Shown piece after piece: positions 1 to 5,689 of a stretch of 5,689 nucleotides of DNA. The stretch is taken from the NCBI GenBank assembly GCA_031283825.1, contig JAITAZ010000229.1, positions 1 to 5,689 of the forward strand, in the 5' to 3' direction. This DNA comes from Planctomycetaceae bacterium. GTDB lineage: Bacteria > Planctomycetota > Planctomycetia > Pirellulales > Thermoguttaceae. Each line of letters opens with the position of its first letter. Within the stretch, counting starts at the first letter, position 1. The notes beneath the pieces were generated by a model that worked only from the letters and a program-made list of their open reading frames with translations, was not told the origin of the DNA and made no database searches. The translations under genes were made by a program, and so were the position numbers.

Positions 1-390
1 CTCGAATTACAAATGCCCGAAAAACGAATGGGATACATTCTTGAATATCAAAAACGCTTGAAAGAAACAGACCCTGAGGCAAAGTTGAGAGTAGAATTTG
101 TAATGGCAACCGATCCAAATAAAAAATATTACGGCGTTGTTATGGAAAACGGCATTCACGATAGAGCCGAAGTAAGAAGCGACGCCGGAAACGCCGCTTC
201 CGCGTCAAGCAGCTTGAATATCGTTTTAATAAAAGTTGAGTTAGACAGTCAAGATTCATTACCAGAATCAATCCGACCCGGTGCCGCGTGTACCGCAAGA
301 ATCGATTGCGGAAAAAAACCGTTAGGATACGTTCTATTCTATGAAGTAATCGCGTTCATACAAAAAAATATTATTTTCAGATGGTTTTAA
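1..390 (+). CDS. HlyD-family membrane-fusion / periplasmic adaptor protein, C-terminal fragment (5' end outside window)
   Basis: The reading frame is open from base 1 (it reads LELQ before the first Met at base 13), so this is the last 129 codons of a longer gene and that Met is probably internal. HlyD-type adaptors link an inner-membrane transporter to the outer envelope. The visible part fits the end of such a protein: a beta-rich stretch (VEFVMATDPNKKYYGVV), a loop, then a conserved 'IRPGAACTARIDCGKKPLGYV' type block and a hydrophobic tail ending IIFRWF. As far as I recall, the combination of RPGA.xTA.I.CG with a GYV.F..VI.F tail is typical of planctomycete adaptors; this is recognition from memory, not a search. 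It converges on nifE and has no visible role in nitrogen fixation. The transported substrate cannot be inferred. Confidence 0.6.
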   Translation, partial: LELQMPEKRMGYILEYQKRLKETDPEAKLRVEFVMATDPNKKYYGVVMENGIHDRAEVRSDAGNAASASSSLNIVLIKVELDSQDSLPESIRPGAACTARIDCGKKPLGYVLFYEVIAFIQKNIIFRWF

Positions 391-392
391 AA

Positions 393-420
393 AATGCGGA
401 ATTCGGAATTCGGAATGCGG
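393..420. repeat. 7-bp tandem array, four units (AATGCGG, AATTCGG, AATTCGG, AATGCGG)
   Basis: Four exact heptads lie head to tail, starting three bases after the HlyD stop codon. Only the fourth base varies (T or G), so the consensus is AATKCGG. The same unit recurs at 1969-2000, in the opposite orientation at 2144-2210, and as a single copy at 3639-3649. It is in the convergent spacer between the adaptor gene and nifE. Its function is unknown. It could arise by slippage or belong to a dispersed repeat family. Confidence 0.85.
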
Positions 421-468
421 GGAAAAATAAATTGTCCCGTAGGTACAAAATGTTGGTAAAAATTTAGT

Positions 469-600
469 AGGGAACTTCTAAAAACCTCATGTAAAATTTA
501 TTTTTATTAGGATCGCGGTCGTCTCGACCGCATATTTAGGCGTTTGTCATGCAGGCGGGACGCCCGCGTTCCTAATAAAATTAGTCTTTAGAAGTTCCCT
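469..600. mobile_element. Nested palindromic element (MITE- or REP-like), overlapping the 3' end of nifE
   Basis: The 132-bp element is bounded by a perfect 14-bp inverted repeat (469-482 agggaacttctaaa; 587-600 its complement). Inside lies a second inverted pair of 17 bp with one mismatch (502-518 and 564-580). The centre holds two small GC-rich hairpins: 515-521/525-531 (7-bp stem, 3-nt loop) and 555-559/563-567 (5-bp stem, 3-nt loop). It has no room for a protein. This structure suggests a non-autonomous mobile element or a REP-type intergenic palindrome. No target-site duplication is clear. Bases 581-600 are also the last codons and stop of nifE. Placed between convergent genes, the hairpins could also end transcription from either side, although neither has a strong T-tract. 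Confidence 0.65.
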
Positions 601-1957
601 GTACTTGAATATTAGTTGCTTTTTTTCTTGCGGGTGAGAATTTCCATACTGGGGTTGTTACGGTTGCGTGGATTTCTTTGGCGAAATTTAACATTCCCTC
701 AAAACCAGCTAACGCAATTTTTCTCTCATGATTGTGATCGCAAAAACCTATTCCCATCTTAAAAGCAATTGGTCTTTCTTTCACGCCGCCTATTAATACG
801 TCAGCTTCTTTCTCCAAGATAAATTTTGATAACTCTAATGGATTACTGTCATCGCAAATTATTGTTCCCTCTTTCGTGATCTCTTTCAAATAATCATAAT
901 CTTCCGGCGAGCCAGTTTGAGAACCAACCACTACCGTTTCCATTCCTAAAAGTCTCAACGCCTTCACCAACGAAAACGCCTTAAAAGAACCGCCAACATA
1001 AATCGCCGCTTTACGACCCAATAGATTTTTTTTATACTTGTCAATCTCCGGCAATAATCGAGAAACTTCAGATTTTACCAACTCTTGCGTCCGCCTCATT
1101 ATTTCACAATCATGAAAAAACTCCGCAACATCATAAAGCGCCCGAGACATGTCCTCAATCCCAAAATAAGAAACCCGAATAAATGGAATCCCAAATTCCT
1201 CCTGCATCTTTTTCGCCAAATACGTCATCGAACCCGAACATTGAACCACATTTAATTTCGCCCGATGCGCTCTGCCAATCTCTTCAACTCTGCCATCGCC
1301 CGTTAAACATGCAGTTACCTCAATTCCCATCCGCCGATAATAATCTTTTATGATCCATGTTTCGCCGGCAAGATTAAACTCACCTAAAATATTTATCGAA
1401 AACGAAGAAACCGGCGTCGTCGAATCTTTTCCCATCAGCCGAAAAATCGCCTCGCACGCCGCCCGATAACCGTCCTTTTTGGTTCCCTTAAATCCCTCCG
1501 AATGAACGGCAATTACAGGTATCCCCCGCTCTTTTTCAACCCGCAAACAAACCGCGTCAACGTCGTCTCCAATTAGTCCAATTATACACGTACAATAAAC
1601 AAACGCCGCCGCAGGATTATATAAATCAATCAACTCGCACAACGCTGAATACAATTTTTTCTCACCGCCATAGATTACTTCACGCTCTTGAATGTCAGTT
1701 GAAAAACTTATCCGATGAAGCTCCGGACCACTCGATAAAGAACCACGAATGTCCCAAGTATAAGACGCACAACCAATCGGTCCATGAACAAGATGAATCG
1801 CATCCGCCACCGGATAAAGCACAACCCTAGAACCACAAAATACACATGCACGCTGACTAACCGAACCCGCAACACTCGCCTTGCCACACTCAATTGCATA
1901 ATCATCAACCCCTTTTTCAAAAACCTGAAGCTGACGGTCTTCTAATATTTTTAACAT
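581..1957 (-). CDS. nifE: Nitrogenase FeMo-cofactor scaffold protein NifE
   Basis: NifE pairs with NifN in the cytoplasm to form the scaffold on which the NifB-made iron-sulfur precursor receives molybdenum and homocitrate before transfer to NifD. The 458-aa product has the usual family length and one nitrogenase component-1 type domain. Cluster-binding cysteines are visible at Cys38 (RACVFCGSR), Cys63 (HGPIGCASYTWD) and Cys124 (YCTCIIGLIGDD), with Cys240 in VVQCSGSMTYLA. The NifD His-ligand region is replaced by DHNHERK (407-413). That motif, and WDIRGSLSSGP after Cys63, point to NifE rather than NifD, NifK or NifN. The ATG start is preceded by an AT-rich leader without a Shine-Dalgarno site. 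The final codons (about QGTSKD) and the TAA lie in a palindromic element. Codon endings favour G/T, unlike nifD and nifK. No nifN follows; the next gene is convergent and unrelated. Confidence 0.95.
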   Translation of the reverse strand: MLKILEDRQLQVFEKGVDDYAIECGKASVAGSVSQRACVFCGSRVVLYPVADAIHLVHGPIGCASYTWDIRGSLSSGPELHRISFSTDIQEREVIYGGEKKLYSALCELIDLYNPAAAFVYCTCIIGLIGDDVDAVCLRVEKERGIPVIAVHSEGFKGTKKDGYRAACEAIFRLMGKDSTTPVSSFSINILGEFNLAGETWIIKDYYRRMGIEVTACLTGDGRVEEIGRAHRAKLNVVQCSGSMTYLAKKMQEEFGIPFIRVSYFGIEDMSRALYDVAEFFHDCEIMRRTQELVKSEVSRLLPEIDKYKKNLLGRKAAIYVGGSFKAFSLVKALRLLGMETVVVGSQTGSPEDYDYLKEITKEGTIICDDSNPLELSKFILEKEADVLIGGVKERPIAFKMGIGFCDHNHERKIALAGFEGMLNFAKEIHATVTTPVWKFSPARKKATNIQVQGTSKD

Positions 1958-1968
1958 AGACTTTTTTA

Positions 1969-2000
<32 letters not shown>

Positions 2001-2058
2001 ATTTTTTAATTTCAGAATTATGAATTTTTGTAACGAAAAATAATTATTCTGGATGGTT

Positions 2059-2096
2059 GTTTTTTTAAGGGATATTAGGAACATTCTTGTTTTAAA
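2059..2096. repeat. 9-bp-period element, copy A (nifK-nifE spacer)
   Basis: The copy starts with gtttttttaaggga (2059-2072), which is identical to 3676-3689 in the nifD-nifK spacer. It continues with two degenerate 9-bp units (around 2070-2087) and ends TTGTTTTAAA (2087-2096). The complement of 3791-3826 matches it at about 30 of 36 positions. A 12-base block, aatttttgtaac, precedes both copy A (2023-2034) and copy B (3649-3660), so the two spacers share more than the core element. Whether it is a mobile repeat, a duplicated regulatory site or a transcript-structure element is unknown. Confidence 0.6.
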
Positions 2097-2143
2097 TTTG
2101 GAATTAAAGACTCAAAGGAGAATTTAATTGTCAATGAAAAAAT

Positions 2144-2210
<67 letters not shown>

Positions 2211-2226
2211 TTTTCTCTACTTTTGT

Positions 2227-3606
2227 TTACATTATTAGTTCTACGTTTTCTTCTTCGGCGTCTCTATCTTGTCTATCCATGAAAATTGAGAGAATTTTTA
2301 ATAACAAATGCATTCCTCCGCGATAGCCGGTAATTGGAATGTAAGATTGTCCGATACGATCATAAATTGGATAACCGATTCTCAATAACGGGACGTCCAT
2401 ATCTCGGCAGATATATTTGCAATACGTATTGCCCATAATCAAATCCGGACGCTCGCTTTGAACAAGCTGATGAAACATAAACATATCGCATTGCAAACCG
2501 GCTTTGACAATAACTTTCTCTCCGCAGATTTCTTTTATTCGTTCTTCTAATTTTAATTTACCTTGCGGCGTTCCTGTCAACACGTGCAACACTTGCATTC
2601 CTGCGTCTTTGCAAAATTGCGTCATCGACAACAAAATATCCGGATCGCCAATCAACGAGACTTTCTTTCCATACGTGTATTGACTCATATCACAAAGGAC
2701 GTCAACAAGTTGACCTCGTTCCTTTCGCAACGATTCCGGTACGGCAACTCCGGCGATCTTACGAATTGTATCAACGAATTTATCCGTCGCCGTAATTCCG
2801 ATTGGCAGATCAACCGCCGTTACCGGAACTTTACATTGCGTATCAAGCAGACCCGTTGCAGTCATTGCGCCGAGTCGTCCGACAGCGATTGCGGCGTCGG
2901 AATCGCCGGAAGCAATGATACTCTCTTTCGGACAACCGCCTTTCGGATACATGCGAAAATGTCCGTCCATCGGACTATTCACCACGTCGCTCGTGTCGGG
3001 ATACATGATGTGATTGATTCCCATTTCCGTTACGATATGTTTAATTTCAGTCATATCGCTCGGCTCGATAAACGACGGAATAAACGTAATTTTCCCGTTG
3101 CGTTTGCCGGTATTTTTGGCGAAATATTTCACCATTGCCGCCGCCATGTTCGCGTATCCGGTAATGTGCGAACCAGTAAAAGACGGCGTATTGGCATGAA
3201 TAACAATTTTACCTTCAGGGATTTTTTTCTCTTCGTAAGCTTTTTTGATAATCTGAACCAAGTCGTCGCCGATTACTTCAGACAGACAAGTCGTGTTGAC
3301 CGCGATAATGTCAGGATTGTAAAGCGTGAATATATTCGTAAACGCTTCAAGCAAATTCGCCTGACCGCCAAACACCGACGAACCCTCCGAAAATGACGAC
3401 GTACTCGCCATTATCGGATCGTTATAATGCCGCGTCAGACTGCTGCGATGATATGCACAACATCCCTGAGAACCATGACTATGAGGAAGACAATTATGTA
3501 TCCCAAGCGCCGCGTACATCGCGCCTATCGGTTGACATGTTTTAGCAGGATTCACCGTCAACGCTTTGCGTTCAGAAAATCCAGCTGGCGTGTGTCGTAA
3601 TAACAT
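2227..3606 (-). CDS. nifK: Nitrogenase MoFe protein beta subunit NifK (short, clostridial type)
   Basis: NifK forms the alpha2-beta2 MoFe protein with NifD and contributes half of each P-cluster, which relays electrons from the NifH Fe protein to FeMo-co. The 459-aa product has P-cluster cysteines at Cys24 (KTCQPIGAMYAALG), Cys49 (HGSQGCC) and Cys107 (NTTCLSEVIGDD). Ser142 in TPSFTGSH matches the serine that binds the oxidised P-cluster in Azotobacter NifK. The region before Cys24 is only 23 residues. Azotobacter-type NifK has about 46 more, so this is the short form seen in Clostridium pasteurianum and relatives. The ATG at 3606 starts the family N-terminus (SERKALTVNPAKTCQP) and has no Shine-Dalgarno site, only an A/T-rich leader. 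It lies 253 bp after nifD and 269 bp before nifE, in the same direction. Wobble bases favour C/T in the stretch I sampled. Confidence 0.97.
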   Translation of the reverse strand: MLLRHTPAGFSERKALTVNPAKTCQPIGAMYAALGIHNCLPHSHGSQGCCAYHRSSLTRHYNDPIMASTSSFSEGSSVFGGQANLLEAFTNIFTLYNPDIIAVNTTCLSEVIGDDLVQIIKKAYEEKKIPEGKIVIHANTPSFTGSHITGYANMAAAMVKYFAKNTGKRNGKITFIPSFIEPSDMTEIKHIVTEMGINHIMYPDTSDVVNSPMDGHFRMYPKGGCPKESIIASGDSDAAIAVGRLGAMTATGLLDTQCKVPVTAVDLPIGITATDKFVDTIRKIAGVAVPESLRKERGQLVDVLCDMSQYTYGKKVSLIGDPDILLSMTQFCKDAGMQVLHVLTGTPQGKLKLEERIKEICGEKVIVKAGLQCDMFMFHQLVQSERPDLIMGNTYCKYICRDMDVPLLRIGYPIYDRIGQSYIPITGYRGGMHLLLKILSIFMDRQDRDAEEENVELIM

Positions 3607-3638
3607 TTTAATTTTTTAATCTAAAAATTAGGGTAAAA

Positions 3639-3649
3639 ATGCGGAATTA
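3639..3649. repeat. Single heptad unit (AATGCGG plus AATT) in the nifD-nifK spacer
   Basis: One AATGCGG unit followed by AATT matches the tandem family at 393-420 and 1969-2000. It lies directly before the aatttttgtaac block that is also present in the nifK-nifE spacer. It may be a seed copy or a remnant of an array. One unit alone could occur by chance; its position beside the shared block is what makes it worth recording. Confidence 0.4.
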
Positions 3650-3675
3650 ATTTTTGTAACAATAATTCAGTCGTA

Positions 3676-3740
3676 GTTTTTTTAAGGGACAGAATGGACG
3701 ATAAGGACATTAGAGACAGTAAGGACACTTTTGTTTAAAA
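3676..3740. repeat. 9-bp-period element, copy B (nifD-nifK spacer), five units
   Basis: After the T-tract and AAG (3676-3686) come five 9-bp units: GGACAGAAT, GGACGATAA, GGACATTAG, AGACAGTAA and GGACACTTT (3687-3731). The element closes with TTGTTTAAAA (3731-3740). The unit consensus is RGACANNAN. Copies A and C have the same borders but only two units, so the family varies in unit number. Three units of 9 bp would keep frame, but no reading frame through here looks coding. It faces copy C across about 50 bp. Confidence 0.7.
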
Positions 3741-3790
3741 CTTGTTTGAAAAAACTCAAGAACAATATCTTTGGAGTCGTTAATTTCTGA

Positions 3791-3826
3791 TTTTAAATAA
3801 CAATGTTCCTCATGTCTCTTAAAAAA
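3791..3826. repeat. 9-bp-period element, copy C, inverted relative to A and B
   Basis: Read on the minus strand this begins TTTTTTAAG, carries two units (AGACATGAG, GAACATTGT) and ends TATTTAAAA. It matches copy A at about 30 of 36 positions. It begins 33 bp beyond the nifD stop codon. With copy B it makes an inverted pair (TTTTTTAAG-R-GACA against its complement, 13 of 14 positions) spanning 3678-3826. That pair could be the ends of a 149-bp inserted element or the arms of an mRNA stem-loop just after nifD. Confidence 0.6.
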
Positions 3827-3859
3827 TCCGCTATAAAATATTTACAAAATCACAAAAAT

Positions 3860-5503
3860 TTACGAGTTATATCCGTATGTTGCGGTTAATTCTGGTGCTT
3901 CGTCCCAAGGCGCTTTTGCGAATTTGAAGGCGTTGCAATTTAGTAATCGATCAATTTCTTTGTAGAAATTTATTGCTCCTCTAAAACCTGCGAAAGGTCC
4001 CATGTAATCGTAGCTGTGTAATTGTTTCATTGGGACGCCTTGTTTTTGTACGATATATTTTTCTTTGATTCCTGCGCAGACTAAATCAGGATGATAATAT
4101 TCAATCAATTTTTCGATTTCGTATTGATTGCAATCGTCGATTACGAGAGTTCCGGCGGGCATTTCGGGCATCATTCCGCGATAGTCGCTAAACGTGAATC
4201 CGTTTTCTTCGCGTTTTGATTTTTCTTCTTCGCTTATTCTTGGATTGTATCTTTTTTCGTCTGGTGTAACTGTTAGTTCTTCGATATTTCGCGAGTCTGC
4301 ATCGACGACAATACTTGGTATAACTTTTCGTCCTTCGTAATCGTCGCGATGAGCAAATTCGTAACCGGCGGCGATTGTTACGACTCCGATTTCTCTTAAT
4401 AAATCTTGATAATGATGCGCTCTTGAACCGCCGACAAAAATTATTGCCGTTTTTCCTTCGCATCGAGGTTTAATTTCATCGCGTACTTTTTGAACGATAG
4501 CCATTTCTGTTTCGATAATTTTTTCTGTTTGTTTAATTAGATCGGGATCGTTGAAAAATTTTGCGATTTTTATAAACGATTTTGCCGTTGTTTCAGCGCC
4601 GACAAAATTCACTTTGAACCAAGGGATACCGAATTTTGATTCCATCATTTCGGCGAGATAATTTATCGACCGATGACACATTACGACATTTAAGTCGGCG
4701 GTGTGAGCGGAGGCGAATTCGTCGTAGATTGAGTTTCCTGAAAATGTGGAATGCAAGGTCAATCCGCATGATTCGGCGATACGTTCTATTTCGAAAGCGT
4801 CTCCTCCGATGTTGTATTCGCCGAGAATGTTTAATCTAAATTTACCTTCTTTCGGAGTATCGATTTGACCAACGACGTCGGTGAATACTTTGTTGTTGGC
4901 GATATGATGTCCAGCGGATTGCGAGACGCCTTTGTAGCCTTCGCATGAAAAGCCGAAAATATTTATGTCCGGATATTTTTCTTCTGCCGCCCTTGCGACA
5001 GCGTGAACGTCGTCTCCGATCAGTCCGACTGGACAAGTTGCGAAAATTCCAATTGCTCGCGGATGAAATAGCGCGACTGCTTCGTCGATTGCCGCCATAA
5101 GTTTTTTTTCTCCGCCGAATACAATTTCGTCTTCTTGCAAGTCGGTTGACATTGCGTAATTCATGTAATTTTCAGCGTCCGGCGTAGTTGGACGAGTTTT
5201 ATTTCGTCGTGTCAACCAACTGTAGAAACCGCACCCGATGGGACCGTGCGTAATTTGTAAAATATCGCGAGTTGGTCCTAAAACGACTCCTTTACATCCG
5301 GCGTAAGCGCATCCGCGCATACTTATTATTCCCGGCGCGGTTCGCGTATTTGCCATAATTTCGGGAACAGCGTCGCATTCTCCGACTTCATTAACGATAA
5401 TTTGTTTCTTACGTTTTTTGGCAAGTTTGGGCGAGTACGCTTCAACAACATCGTCGCGAAATTGTTCAGCGGGAACTGACAATTGATAAAGTTCTAATTC
5501 CAT
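3860..5503 (-). CDS. nifD: Nitrogenase MoFe protein alpha subunit NifD (long, clostridial / cluster III-like type)
   Basis: NifD holds the FeMo-cofactor, where N2 is reduced to ammonia, and half of the P-cluster. The 547-aa product has P-cluster cysteines Cys65 (RGCAYAGC), Cys91 (HGPIGCGFYSW) and Cys157 (FATCPVGLIGDD). FeMo-co ligands are Cys276 (VVMCHRSINYLAEMM) and His496 (KQLHSYDYMGP). Active-site neighbours equivalent to Azotobacter Arg96, Gln191, His195 and homocitrate-contacting Lys426 are Arg99, Gln195, His199 and Lys480. A segment of about 50 extra residues (roughly 388-440) precedes the C-terminal ligand region, as in Clostridium pasteurianum. These ligands and the pairing with NifK mark it as Mo-type, not Vnf/Anf. 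The ATG at 5503 gives a normal N-terminus; its leader is A/T-rich with no Shine-Dalgarno site. nifH would be expected upstream, outside the window. Confidence 0.97.
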   Translation of the reverse strand: MELELYQLSVPAEQFRDDVVEAYSPKLAKKRKKQIIVNEVGECDAVPEIMANTRTAPGIISMRGCAYAGCKGVVLGPTRDILQITHGPIGCGFYSWLTRRNKTRPTTPDAENYMNYAMSTDLQEDEIVFGGEKKLMAAIDEAVALFHPRAIGIFATCPVGLIGDDVHAVARAAEEKYPDINIFGFSCEGYKGVSQSAGHHIANNKVFTDVVGQIDTPKEGKFRLNILGEYNIGGDAFEIERIAESCGLTLHSTFSGNSIYDEFASAHTADLNVVMCHRSINYLAEMMESKFGIPWFKVNFVGAETTAKSFIKIAKFFNDPDLIKQTEKIIETEMAIVQKVRDEIKPRCEGKTAIIFVGGSRAHHYQDLLREIGVVTIAAGYEFAHRDDYEGRKVIPSIVVDADSRNIEELTVTPDEKRYNPRISEEEKSKREENGFTFSDYRGMMPEMPAGTLVIDDCNQYEIEKLIEYYHPDLVCAGIKEKYIVQKQGVPMKQLHSYDYMGPFAGFRGAINFYKEIDRLLNCNAFKFAKAPWDEAPELTATYGYNS

Positions 5504-5520
5504 ATTTGTTTTTCAAAAAA

Positions 5521-5550
5521 ATTTTATTTGAAATATAATCAAGCACGCAA
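5521..5550 (-). promoter_or_regulatory. Weak sigma70-like promoter candidate upstream of nifD
   Basis: On the minus strand, TTGCGT (5545-5550) and TAAAAT (5521-5526) are 18 bp apart and 17 bp before the nifD start codon. The -10 matches the consensus at 5 of 6 positions, but the -35 at only 3 of 6, and the area is so AT-rich that such matches are expected by chance. I saw no sigma54-type TGGCAC-N5-TTGC site in the 186 bp before nifD. nifD may be co-transcribed with genes outside the window. Confidence 0.2.
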
Positions 5551-5588
5551 AATTACGCATAAAATGCAGAAATTTGTAATATATCAGC

Positions 5589-5665
5589 GGAATTTTTTAA
5601 ACGCGGATAATACGGGGAATTTTTAAACGCGGATAATACGGATTCAACGGATATTCGCGGAGAAT
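5589..5665. repeat. Tandem 27/26-bp direct repeat with a 9-bp-period CGGAT tail, upstream of nifD
   Basis: Two copies lie head to tail (5589-5615 and 5616-5641) and differ only by one T in a T-tract. Each reads GGAA, T-tract, AAACG, then CGGATAATACGG. After the second copy the 9-bp rhythm goes on: CGGATAATA (5630-5638), CGGATTCAA (5639-5647), CGGATATTC (5648-5656) and GCGGAGAAT (5657-5665). The layout of T-tract, A's and then 9-bp units recalls the elements in the two downstream nif spacers, though the unit core differs. One minus-strand frame is open from the window edge for about 30 codons through here, but it crosses the repeat and does not look like a gene. Confidence 0.7.
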
Positions 5666-5689
5666 GGAAATGACGATTTTAATATCAAT

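Noticed and set aside
13..390. A complete small gene starting at the ATG at base 13
   Set aside because: The frame stays open to the window edge upstream of this ATG and the product matches only the C-terminal part of an adaptor protein, so it is a truncated view of a longer gene.
511..567. A plain rho-independent terminator between the convergent genes
   Set aside because: The two GC-rich hairpins lack a following T-run of useful length on either strand and are part of a larger nested palindrome, so a terminator role is possible but not shown.
1708..1920. A 70-codon minus-strand frame overlapping the start of nifE
   Set aside because: It is an alternative frame inside the conserved cysteine region of NifE, with a low-complexity Val/Leu/Arg product and no independent start signal.
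581..1957. nifN, or a NifD-like paralogue, instead of nifE
   Set aside because: WDIRGSLSSGP after the second cysteine, four NifE-type cysteines and DHNHERK in place of the FeMo-co histidine motif identify NifE.
2563..3396. A 277-codon open frame on the plus strand, antisense to nifK
   Set aside because: It lies wholly opposite a well-conserved nifK. Its product is rich in Arg, His and Asn without any recognisable domain, as expected for a shadow of a coding strand.
4188..5036. Several short frames within nifD on both strands (4188-4463, 4636-4839, 4842-5036)
   Set aside because: Their products are almost only Arg, Ser and Lys and they overlap conserved NifD sequence; these are frame shadows.
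3860..5503. Alternative (V or Fe-only) nitrogenase alpha subunit
   Set aside because: The ATCPVGLIGDD, CHRSINY and QLHSYDY motifs, the clostridial-type insertion and the matching short NifK fit Mo-type NifD; no anf/vnf G (delta) subunit gene lies between nifD and nifK.
5504..5689. Sigma54 (-24/-12) nif promoter with an upstream NifA site
   Set aside because: I found no TGGCAC-N5-TTGC match nor a TGT-N10-ACA pair that I could support on the minus strand.

Overview
The window carries the 3' part of a molybdenum nitrogenase cluster. Three genes lie in the same direction on the minus strand: nifD (5503 to 3860), nifK (3606 to 2227) and nifE (1957 to 581). At the left edge they meet a convergent plus-strand fragment, the last 129 codons of an HlyD-type membrane-fusion (periplasmic adaptor) protein. 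NifD and NifK form the catalytic MoFe protein. NifE is half of the scaffold on which FeMo-cofactor is matured. nifH, nifB and nifN are not in the window.

The nitrogenase is of the anaerobe type (clostridial / cluster III-like). NifD is long (547 aa) and has the roughly 50-residue insertion before the homocitrate/FeMo-co region. NifK is short (459 aa) and lacks the N-terminal extension of proteobacterial NifK. All P-cluster and FeMo-co ligands are present, so the enzyme looks functional. The HlyD tail resembles adaptor proteins I associate with Planctomycetes, and no gene has a clear Shine-Dalgarno sequence. My best guess is an AT-rich, probably anaerobic bacterium of the Planctomycetes or a related phylum. 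This host call is tentative, because it rests on one partial protein.

The spaces between the genes are the unusual part. The nifD-nifK and nifK-nifE spacers are 253 and 269 bp, long for subunits made in equal amounts. They are filled with short-period repeats. One family has a 7-bp period (AATTCGG / AATGCGG), with arrays at 393-420, 1969-2000 and 2144-2210 and a single unit at 3639-3649. A second has a T-tract followed by 9-bp units starting GGA, with copies at 2059-2096, 3676-3740, 3791-3826 (inverted) and, with a CGGAT core, 5589-5665. A third is a 132-bp nested palindrome (469-600), MITE- or REP-like, whose right arm runs into nifE and supplies its last codons and stop. Several copies face each other and could form long stems in the nif transcript.

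Layout: 1-390 HlyD fragment (+); 391-580 convergent spacer with a heptad array and the palindromic element; 581-1957 nifE (-); 1958-2226 spacer with two inverted heptad arrays and one 9-bp element; 2227-3606 nifK (-); 3607-3859 spacer with two inverted 9-bp elements; 3860-5503 nifD (-); 5504-5689 upstream region with a tandem 27/26-bp repeat and at most a weak promoter candidate.
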